From Acaryochloris sp. CCMEE 5410 (GTDB taxonomy: Bacteria; Cyanobacteriota; Cyanobacteriia; Thermosynechococcales; Thermosynechococcaceae), in the NCBI RefSeq assembly GCF_000238775.2, contig NZ_AFEJ02000009.1, positions 1 through 33,432 of the forward strand: 33,432 nucleotides of DNA, read 5' to 3'. The translations under genes and the position numbers were made by a program. Shown here one piece after another: positions 1 through 6,713 of the stretch (position 1 is its first letter; the number at the start of each line of letters is the position of its first letter). The notes below the pieces were generated by a model. That model had not been told where the DNA came from, did not search any database, and worked only from the letters and a program-made list of their open reading frames with translations.

Positions 1-518
1 GGAGTGCTTTGAGGTAAATTTTTACCTTTAGAAATAATTTTATCGGTGCCCCAAAGACAAACCGGGAGGAGAGGGGCTTGAATCTTACTAGCAATGAGAG
101 CTGCCCCATGCTTCGGATCTGTAATTCGTCCATCAAGGGTACGGGTGCCTTGCAAAAAAATACCGGCCGCCCATCCCTGATCTAAAGACGCCAAGGCAGC
201 ACGAATCGCACTCCGATCAGCGGATCCTCGCTTGACGGGATAAGCACCATACCATCGAATAAGTGTGGACAAAACTGGGACTTGAAACAGTTCCTCTTTC
301 GCCATAAAAGCTACAGGCCGACCCATACAATTAGATAGAATCGGGGGGTCAAAATCACTGGCATGATTACTGACGACGACTAAGGGTCCCTGCTGAGGAA
401 CGCGTTCGGCATTATGGATTTGACCCCGAAAATAGACATGCAAAGAGGGGTTAACCACTGTCCATTTGAACAAGTGGTAGAGGGCCAAACTGATTTTGGG
501 CTCCCGCTGTTGTGGCAT
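1..518 (-). CDS. PlsC-type 1-acylglycerol-3-phosphate acyltransferase, C-terminus off the left edge
   Basis: I translated this from the minus strand. About 172 codons are visible from ATG at 518, beginning MPQQREPKISLALYHLF, and the gene runs off the window at base 1. The acyltransferase block I motif NHASDFD (NHx4D, catalytic His/Asp) is at about residue 52. The later block reads IFLQGTRTLDGRI, where most PlsC proteins have EGTRS/T, so the usual Glu is Gln here. Family members acylate lysophosphatidic acid at sn-2 in phospholipid synthesis at the membrane. Substrate preference cannot be read from the fragment. No strong Shine-Dalgarno precedes the ATG, but the alignment of the N-terminus with the family supports it. 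The gene diverges from the mreB-like gene across about 700 bp. Confidence 0.85.
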   Translation of the reverse strand, partial: MPQQREPKISLALYHLFKWTVVNPSLHVYFRGQIHNAERVPQQGPLVVVSNHASDFDPPILSNCMGRPVAFMAKEELFQVPVLSTLIRWYGAYPVKRGSADRSAIRAALASLDQGWAAGIFLQGTRTLDGRITDPKHGAALIASKIQAPLLPVCLWGTDKIISKGKNLPQST

Positions 519-1226
519 AGGGTAAACCTCGGCAATTAAATCAATTGGTCTGACTCACATTATCAAATCATAGTGGGTCTGGATATTTGGTGAACTCACT
601 CCTCCTAGTATTATGATCCAGAAACTCTGCAATCCTTCCGGGGGAATCAACACAATTGCAGCCTAATTGCTGTGTTGGTCAAACCATTAAATCCTCAGAA
701 AATAACTAAGTTATCTACAGTAAGGACTGAAAAATCTTAGGTTTTAATCTGTTTATTAAATTAGCCTAAATCATCCGAATGGCTGAGGTTAACTCAGTAA
801 GTTTCACTTCATTCTTTCAGTTTCTCAGATGATTTAGCAGACATTAATTTCTATCTCTTATTATAGTGTGAATTTGAGATTGGCAGTTGTATTGATTATG
901 GCCATTTTATAGAACTGAAACTAAACAATAATGGCGACAAGATAATCCATCCTCTTCCCGTCATGTCTGCCTCCACTATCCGCAGCATCAGTGGTGAAAG
1001 TAGAAAATTAAATTTACTTTGATTAATTACTCTTGGATGGTTATGATTTTCTGATCAATTATAGCCCAAATTCCATCAAATATAAAGGGTGGATATCACC
1101 CTGATAAGAGCAGTTTTAAATGCAGCACAATTTATACATACAGCTATTTTTCAAAAGTTATATATTGTCAACGGTCACCATGAAGGCCAAGCTGCAAGTT
1201 CTCATTCCAAAGGAAGATATAGAATC
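519..1226. other. intergenic region between plsC-like and mreB-like genes
   Basis: About 700 bp of AT-rich DNA between two divergent genes. I see no convincing gene. An open frame runs in from GTG 1089 into the MreB frame, but its extra N-terminus has no family resemblance and I treat it as leader. The only recognisable signal is the promoter-like pair at 1019-1047. The region could hold control elements for both genes. Confidence 0.5.
1019..1047 (+). promoter_or_regulatory. candidate sigma-70 promoter for mreB-like gene
   Basis: TTGATT (1019-1024) and TATGAT (1042-1047) are separated by exactly 17 bp, matching 4/6 and 5/6 of the sigma-70 consensus. Transcription would begin near 1054, leaving a leader of roughly 170 nt before the chosen GTG at 1227. 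The match is by eye and the region is AT-rich, so chance is possible. Confidence 0.4.
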
Positions 1227-2261
1227 GTGGGGCTATTGGAATTCTTTTCCTCAGATATTGGCGTAGATTTAGGGACCGCCAATACGCTGGTCTATGTCAA
1301 AGGCAAAGGCATCTTGGTGCGCAACCCTTCTGTCATAGCAGTAGATGCTGAAAACCAGTCAGTAATTGCAGTGGGGGAAAAAGCACAGCGCTTAGGCGGC
1401 CGTCAACCTAGCAATATCCTAGTCAGATATCCTCTGCGAGATGGTGTGATCACGGATTTAGACATTGCCTATAAATTACTGCAACAAGTCTTGGAACAAG
1501 CTCAAATAAGTCGCTCCTTGTTTCCTCCGCGCTTGATAATGGCTGTTCCTAATGGTGCCACTACTATCGAGCAACGAGCGCTTCAAGATATTGCCGAGCA
1601 GGCTGGTGCGAAGGAAGTGTTCATTATTGATGAAGCGATCGCAGCCGCTATCGGTGCAGGTCTCCCCATCGATAAACCTTTGGGAAATATGATTGTGGAT
1701 ATTGGCGGTGGTACCACTGAGGTCGCCGTTCTAAGTTTGTGTGGTGTGCTGAGTAGCCAATCGCTGCGAGTTGCTGGAGCCCAAATGGATGATGTAATTT
1801 ACCAATCGCTCAAACGTGACTATGACTTTTGGGTAGGGGAACAGACAGCGCAATCGATCAAGCATCAGTTAGGATCTGCTGAGTTTAACTCTCAATGGGA
1901 TAACGTCAAAATGGAGATAGGAGGATGTAGTCTAAACTCTCGATTGCCCAAGCAGCTCACTCTCACGGGAATGGAAGTGCGTGAGATGCTGCACAAAGAG
2001 GTGGCACTAATTGCAAGAACGGTTCAACAAACCTTGGAACAAACAACACCCGAAATCGCCTCAGACATTTACACTAATGGCTTGATGCTCTGTGGTGGTG
2101 GATCACTGCTAAAAGGACTGGACGAGTTCATCTGTCGGGAAACTGGGGTTTTTGTTCATGTGGCTCCAAATCCTATGGACTGTGTAGCTTTAGGGATTGG
2201 TGAAATACTCGAAAATCGCCAACGATGGGAACGGGTTTGGAAGCACTGGAAGCGTCAGTAA
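1227..2261 (+). CDS. mreB: MreB-family actin-like protein (orphan paralogue)
   Basis: A 344-residue bacterial actin, normal MreB length. Phosphate-1 motif GVDLGTANTLVYV is at about residue 10, connect/phosphate-2 VDIGGGTTEVAVL at about 155, and the adenosine motif LCGGGSLLKGLD near 290. MreB polymerises under the membrane and guides wall synthesis. I chose GTG 1227 because it gives MGLLEFFSSDIG, aligning with MreB N-termini, and because AGGAAG lies 10 nt upstream. The longer frame from GTG 1089 adds 46 residues with no family resemblance. There is no mreC or mreD downstream, so this is probably a stand-alone paralogue rather than the main mreBCD copy. It is divergent in places, for example DEAIAAAIGAG where EP[ML]AAAIGAG is usual. 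A HIP1 octamer at 1635-1642 lies inside the gene. Confidence 0.85.
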   Translation: MGLLEFFSSDIGVDLGTANTLVYVKGKGILVRNPSVIAVDAENQSVIAVGEKAQRLGGRQPSNILVRYPLRDGVITDLDIAYKLLQQVLEQAQISRSLFPPRLIMAVPNGATTIEQRALQDIAEQAGAKEVFIIDEAIAAAIGAGLPIDKPLGNMIVDIGGGTTEVAVLSLCGVLSSQSLRVAGAQMDDVIYQSLKRDYDFWVGEQTAQSIKHQLGSAEFNSQWDNVKMEIGGCSLNSRLPKQLTLTGMEVREMLHKEVALIARTVQQTLEQTTPEIASDIYTNGLMLCGGGSLLKGLDEFICRETGVFVHVAPNPMDCVALGIGEILENRQRWERVWKHWKRQ

Positions 2262-2449
2262 TCTATAGCTATTGCTGAAGCCTATGTGCTGTAAAGAATA
2301 GCCTAGACCTAAAGGTGGAATTACCATTCATCCAATTCATATTTATAAAATCTAAGGACCAAACCTCGTAGTTCCATGAAAATAGAAATGGATTATTTAC
2401 ATTTTCAAGTTGATACGTCTGAGTTGTATTGTCCCAGAGTTTCACAGCG

Positions 2450-4366
2450 ATGACCTTGACTGAGCCCACATTCCATCACTCCCCATCACTTCCTGTTTCT
2501 ATGCCACTGACTGATGGTCCAGAGGTATCTTCAACGGATATACTTTCCCCAGCGATAGAATTTGAAGCCTACGATCCTGTCAAAATCCAACAACAATTCC
2601 AAGGTCAGATTTTTCGGGTGATGCAGCGCTGGGTCACTATCCTTTGGCCTTTTCTGCTGCTATTGGGTCGGCGATCGTGGGATAAACGCACTCCTTCTAC
2701 CCATGGACGGCACAAACGTCGAGCGATTCAACTGCGCGAAACGTTAACGGTCTTAGGCCCTGCTTTTATCAAAATTGGTCAAGCCTTATCCACACGGCCA
2801 GATATTCTCACAGGGCCATACCTAGAGGAACTGTCAAAACTTCAGGACCAGATTCCTGCATTCTCTAATGACATTGCTTTTCGATTTATTGAAGAAGAAC
2901 TGGGGTATCCACCTCACGAATTGTATGCTCAACTGACCTCAGAGCCGATCGCAGCAGCATCCTTAGGTCAAGTCTATAAAGGTAAACTGCACACAGGGGA
3001 ATGGGTAGCGGTTAAAGTCCAACGCCCCGATTTAGCGGAACAAGTATCCCTCGATATTTACGTCTTGCGGGGATTAGCCGCCTGGGTTCAGAAAACCAAT
3101 AAGTCCATCCGTAGCGATTTAGTTGGCATTCTTGATGAATTTGCTGGACGATTGTTTGAAGAAATAGACTATACCCAGGAAGGCCGCAATGCTGAGTATT
3201 TTGCCCAGCTCTATGGCTACTTGCCTGAGATTTATATCCCTAAGATCTATTGGGAATATACGCATCGCCGGGTGTTGACGATGGAGTGGATCACAGGGAC
3301 CAAACTCAATCAACCTCAACAAATCCAGGCTCAAGGAATTAATGCCCGCCATTTGATTGATGTGGGAGTGCAATGTTCGCTACGGCAACTTCTAGAGCAT
3401 GGCTTTTTTCATGCCGATCCCCATCTAGGAAATTTGCTGGCAACGCCTGACGGTAAATTAGCCTATCTAGATTTCGGCATGATGAGTAAAATCAACCAAG
3501 AGCAGCGATATGGACTCATCAATGCCATTGTTCATATCATCAATCGTGAGTTTGAAGCATTAGCCCACGACTATGTCCATTTGGGATTTCTGACACCAGA
3601 GACTGACCTAGAGTCAATTATCTCGGCCCTGGGCGTGGTCTTTAATGATGCTCTAGGAGCCAGTGTTGCTGAGCTCAATATCCAAAGTATTTTTGAGCAG
3701 CTTTCAGACATTATGTACGAGTATCCCTTCCGGGTGCCCTCCTACTACGCCTTAATCATACGATCCTTGCTGACGATGGAAGGAATTGCCATTGGTGTAG
3801 ACAAAGATTTTAAGGTGCTCAGTGCAGCCTATCCCTATATAGCTAAGCGAATCCTGACGGATCCTGCCCCTGAATTGCGGCAAAGCCTCAAAGATCTGCT
3901 GTTTCAGGAAGATAGTTTCCGATGGAACCGCCTTGAAAATTTGATGAAGAATGCCCGCAATAACTTCGATTATGATCTGAGCGGGTCCTTAGACCAGGCC
4001 CTTGATTATTTATTCTCAGAGCGGGGGGAACTGATTCGCGATCGCCTAGTCCAGGAAATTGTTAATGGTATTGATGCCTTTGGCCAAACAACCTGGCAGG
4101 TTCTAACGGCTAAATTCCGAGAGCAAAGGGGATGGGAAATTAATACCGAATCTATCGCAGATTTAGAGGCTAATTTAGGGCATATTCAACGCATTTTGGG
4201 GCTTTTAAAAGAAACGCCAGGCTTTGATCCTGTGAAACTTGCCAGTGTCATTCCTTCCCTATTGGTCAAACCAGAAGCCCAAGTCTTCGGTCAGCAAATT
4301 GCCATCGGTCTGGTCCAAAAAGCTCTAGTGGGCCTTTTTATAACAATGGTTACTGTTGGCGAATAG
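2450..4366 (+). CDS. ABC1/UbiB-family atypical protein kinase
   Basis: A 638-aa ABC1 (AarF/UbiB/ADCK) family protein. The KxGQ motif (FIKIGQALSTRPD) is near residue 107, the Ala-rich loop AAASLGQVYKG near 166, the nucleotide-binding Lys in VAVKVQRP near 188, the catalytic-loop-like ADPHLGNLL near 320, and YLDFGMM with the metal-binding DFG near 340. Cyanobacteria and plastids carry several of these; known roles include quinone/prenyl-lipid metabolism and stress responses, so the exact role is open. A hydrophobic stretch precedes the kinase core and another ends the protein. The start is uncertain: ATG 2450 is preferred over TTG 2429, and neither has a clear ribosome-binding site. A HIP1 octamer lies at 4038-4045. 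It is the last clearly intact core gene before the transposon region. Confidence 0.88.
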   Translation: MTLTEPTFHHSPSLPVSMPLTDGPEVSSTDILSPAIEFEAYDPVKIQQQFQGQIFRVMQRWVTILWPFLLLLGRRSWDKRTPSTHGRHKRRAIQLRETLTVLGPAFIKIGQALSTRPDILTGPYLEELSKLQDQIPAFSNDIAFRFIEEELGYPPHELYAQLTSEPIAAASLGQVYKGKLHTGEWVAVKVQRPDLAEQVSLDIYVLRGLAAWVQKTNKSIRSDLVGILDEFAGRLFEEIDYTQEGRNAEYFAQLYGYLPEIYIPKIYWEYTHRRVLTMEWITGTKLNQPQQIQAQGINARHLIDVGVQCSLRQLLEHGFFHADPHLGNLLATPDGKLAYLDFGMMSKINQEQRYGLINAIVHIINREFEALAHDYVHLGFLTPETDLESIISALGVVFNDALGASVAELNIQSIFEQLSDIMYEYPFRVPSYYALIIRSLLTMEGIAIGVDKDFKVLSAAYPYIAKRILTDPAPELRQSLKDLLFQEDSFRWNRLENLMKNARNNFDYDLSGSLDQALDYLFSERGELIRDRLVQEIVNGIDAFGQTTWQVLTAKFREQRGWEINTESIADLEANLGHIQRILGLLKETPGFDPVKLASVIPSLLVKPEAQVFGQQIAIGLVQKALVGLFITMVTVGE

Positions 4367-4445
4367 CTAGAAACCTTTTCAGGTAGGGGCTAGAGCTGCA
4401 AAGCGTGATACTCGGATTTTAGAAATCAGGGTAAGCGCAAGAAAA

Positions 4446-4700
4446 TTATGTCTCTGAAAGGCTAGACTGTAAAGGAATAGAAGCGCCTAGAACTTTGAGC
4501 ATATACGCTTCATCCATGCTCGCCCGTTTTAGTTTTTGACGGGTACTTTTCTTAAAGGACGTTTCTTGATTCAGGAGGTTGATGCTCCAGCGCTTCAGGA
4601 TGGCCATGTTTTCCGGCGCATGTCCTGTGGGGATACCGCTGGCATCTTCGCCAAAGGTCACATCTAAGACCCAGTGGAGTTGGTTCTCAATCGACCAAGG
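4446..4700 (-). pseudogene. ISAs1-family transposase, C-terminal fragment
   Basis: Read on the minus strand, the fragment begins PWSIENQLHWVLDVTFGED and runs through RTGHAPENM-like and ETSFK-like blocks to MLKVLGASIPLQ. That order matches the C-terminus of ISAs1-family (H-repeat associated) DDE transposases, including the acidic residue in IENQLHWVLD. Only about 80 residues remain; upstream coding sequence is missing and the similarity stops near 4700. It is a dead remnant next to other transposon debris. Confidence 0.7.
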
Positions 4701-4789
4701 CTTTGTTCAGAAATGGCCAAAATGGGTAACACTTGCACGACAAAGCAGGCCATCTCTAGAAATGACCCATCCAGAATTTATTGCGTTTC

Positions 4790-5026
4790 CTAAGCTCTTT
4801 TGAAGAGTTTGAATCCCAGAAATTCTAGCCAGTGAGGATGCTTCTGTCCAGTCATCACTTCCCTAGGGCTTTTTCCTATCCTATCTTCACAGCTACTGCT
4901 CATGAATTGTCGGTGATTGAGAAAGAATTGAAGCAGCCCTAAATAGGGTGTACCAAGATGTTTACGAAGCGTGAAATAATTGCGCAGCCTGGAGTTAAGA
5001 TTCTCCACCAAAGAACTTGGACCAGC
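4790..5026 (-). pseudogene. transposase C-terminal fragment cut by a Tn3 end
   Basis: On the minus strand, GPSSLVENLNSRLRNYF is followed by LRKHLG, LLQFFLNHR and GKSPREVMTG, ending near HPHWLEFLGF. I recognise this as the conserved C-terminus of a widespread transposase/integrase-like protein whose family name I cannot assign with certainty. The reading frame is open from the very base where the Tn3 terminal repeat begins (5027) to its stop, so the gene was most likely interrupted by that transposon. The N-terminal part is not found in the window. Confidence 0.55.
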
Positions 5027-5064
5027 GGGGGCATTTGAACAGAAAGTTACGGTTTTGAATTAAG
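5027..5064 (+). repeat. left terminal inverted repeat of the outer Tn3-family element
   Basis: Thirty-eight bases beginning GGGGGCATTTGAACAGAAAG and ending TTAAG. Length, GGGG start and TAAG end all match Tn3-family terminal repeats. It points outward to the left, so the element extends right through the acetyltransferase, resolvase and tnpA. The matching right end is not in this window, consistent with the truncated tnpA. A second copy of 30 of these bases recurs at 5885-5914 in the same orientation. Confidence 0.7.
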
Positions 5065-5268
5065 GCGCTGACAAAAGCCTTATTAGGTAGTGCTTTTAGC
5101 TTACAGACCATCAATGAAGTACGTCCCGTTCGGCACCACATGTTTGTATAGAAGCAGTGAAACATGAACCAACTTCGTTGAACTAAGCCATCTCCTCGGT
5201 CGTGTGTCACTTCTTATTCATGGTTGCTGGTTGCTGGGTAGGTCAAGGGGTTAACACTCAGTACCAGA

Positions 5269-5787
5269 TCATCGAGGTGGGAACTGATCGCTGGGATGCT
5301 GCCAGATCTGCTCTGTTGAGTAAGGACCTGTGATGGTGGAAGTAGAGACGATACCGTCCAGGCAACCTGGGGTCAGGGCCTTGGCGAACCAACACTCAAT
5401 TGGAGCCTCGGTCTTAACCGGGAAGCCGATCTTATGTGGGGTGTTGTATCGACGACCGTAGTGGAACGGTTGACCAGCAACAAAGATTGCGTCTGCGTCG
5501 AGTTGTTTCTCTGCCTCTTCCATCAGGCGTGTGGCGTAACCCTTGCTTTGGTATTCGGGCAACACTGCTAGTGGTGCTAGCACGTACACTTTAAGGTGCG
5601 GTGCTTCGTCAATTGTCATCGGGGTGTAGCAAGCGTGGGCGACTCCCTTGTAGATGATAGAGAAACTACCGTCTTCTATCAGGTCTCTAGCCAGGTCAGC
5701 GTAGAGTTTGGCGTGCCGCTCATCATAGAGTCCTCCAGCTGCGGCGAAAGCTTCATACTGGATCTTCCAAGCAAGTTCGGTGGTCAT
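5269..5787 (-). CDS. GNAT-family N-acetyltransferase (Tn3 passenger gene)
   Basis: A 172-aa protein with a GNAT core. LAPLAVLPEYQSKGYATRLMEEAE (residues about 70-95) is the acetyl-CoA pyrophosphate-binding motif A (consensus Q/RxxGxG/A, here QSKGYA). The following VAGQPFHYGRRY block resembles the YhbS subgroup of predicted acetyltransferases. The acceptor substrate is unknown; some relatives modify small molecules or antibiotics, but nothing here shows that. ATG 5787 has AAGG a few bases upstream. The gene lies between two direct copies of the Tn3 terminal repeat (5027-5064 and 5885-5914), so it behaves as transposon cargo. The C-terminal 40 residues after the core look poorly conserved. Confidence 0.75.
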   Translation of the reverse strand: MTTELAWKIQYEAFAAAGGLYDERHAKLYADLARDLIEDGSFSIIYKGVAHACYTPMTIDEAPHLKVYVLAPLAVLPEYQSKGYATRLMEEAEKQLDADAIFVAGQPFHYGRRYNTPHKIGFPVKTEAPIECWFAKALTPGCLDGIVSTSTITGPYSTEQIWQHPSDQFPPR

Positions 5788-5884
5788 AGTGCCTTGTTCA
5801 AGTACGGTAATTAGTAACGCCCCTGACTGGTTGAGTCAAGATTTGGACAGTCTTCGTTTTTATTCACCTTCACTGCTCAGCAAA

Positions 5885-5914
5885 GGCATTTGAACAGAAA
5901 GTTACGGTTTTGAA
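5885..5914 (+). repeat. second, internal copy of the Tn3 terminal repeat
   Basis: Thirty bases identical to 5030-5059, in the same orientation and exactly 855 bp away. The first three G residues and the TTAAG end of the outer copy have been lost, so this copy may be inactive. It lies about 35 bp beyond the resolvase stop codon, where the end of a minimal Tn3 (resolvase plus transposase) would be expected. Confidence 0.8.
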
Positions 5915-5950
5915 ATAGACATTTCCTTTATCCCTTACTATTTCTGGCCT

Positions 5951-6571
5951 CTACCCTACTGGACTATCAAGTAGTCGCTGTCCAGCTTCTTTAGCAGTTC
6001 CATCTCCATTGACATAGGTATAAAGCGTGGCGGTCGTCATCCCAAGCTTCTGAGCAATTTCCTTTGCACACGCCCTTGAGTCACTCATCGCACTCATCGC
6101 CATCTGGAGCGTAGCAACATCCATTTTGCGGGGTCGTCCTCCCATCCGCCCCCTAGCTCGTGCCGCCTTCAACCCCGCTCGGGTGCGCTCAGCAATCAAT
6201 TCGCGTTCATACTCTGCCAGCGCCGCAAAGACCGCAAAGAATAAGCGCCCATTGGCAGTGGTGGTATCAATTTCTGCTCCAGCACCTGCAAGTACCTTGA
6301 ATCCAACTTCGCGTTGCCGTAGCTCATCAACAACATCGACGAGATGCTTAAGATCTCGCCCCAAACGGTCTAACTTCCAAACCACCAGCGTATTGCCAGG
6401 TTGTAATGCCTTGAGACAAGCCTTTAGTCCTGGCCGTCGAGCCATCTTGCCAGAAACCCGGTCCCGGTAAATCCTATTTTCTGGCACACCGGCTTCAAGC
6501 AATGCATCCATTTGCAGATCAAGAACCTGAGAGCCATCGACCTTGGATACTCGTGCATAGCCAATCAGCAT
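5951..6571 (-). CDS. tnpR: serine recombinase / Tn3-type resolvase
   Basis: A 206-aa serine resolvase. YARVS near the N-terminus carries the nucleophile Ser9; DRVSGKMARRPGL and WKLDRLGRDLKHL are the resolvase catalytic Arg blocks, and GRLFFAVFAALAEYERELI is the long E-helix region. The C-terminal GRPRKMD followed by KEIAQKLGMTTATLYTYV is the helix-turn-helix that binds the res site. In Tn3 transposons it resolves the cointegrate formed by tnpA. It is divergent from tnpA, with 142 bp between them holding the likely res site. Length and motifs look intact. Confidence 0.92.
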   Translation of the reverse strand: MLIGYARVSKVDGSQVLDLQMDALLEAGVPENRIYRDRVSGKMARRPGLKACLKALQPGNTLVVWKLDRLGRDLKHLVDVVDELRQREVGFKVLAGAGAEIDTTTANGRLFFAVFAALAEYERELIAERTRAGLKAARARGRMGGRPRKMDVATLQMAMSAMSDSRACAKEIAQKLGMTTATLYTYVNGDGTAKEAGQRLLDSPVG

Positions 6572-6713
6572 ATCGTCCCCTGCTGGAAGCTAAGAAAGAT
6601 AAATCACAAAGGGTTTATCTAGTTTTGAATTTTAGACGAGTTTCTTTATGCTAATCAAGGCTTAAATGCCATGAAAACGAGAATGTAAAGAAAACGGTCG
6701 TTTTCTGAGCGCT
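6572..6713. promoter_or_regulatory. probable res site / divergent promoter region of the outer Tn3
   Basis: The 142-bp space between divergent tnpR and tnpA is where Tn3 elements keep res and both promoters. A perfect palindrome, AGAAAACG at 6689-6696 and CGTTTTCT at 6699-6706 with a 2-bp centre, lies just before tnpA, and a related GAAAACGA lies upstream at 6673-6680. I cannot assign subsites I-III with confidence. Confidence 0.45.

Noticed and set aside
1089-1226. 46-residue N-terminal extension of the MreB frame from GTG 1089
   Set aside because: No family similarity, and a good SD plus the MreB-like N-terminus sits at 1227.
5064-5210. Minus-strand frame at 4995-5210 read as a gene
   Set aside because: It runs through the Tn3 terminal repeat and out of frame into the transposase fragment, and the rest has no motif.
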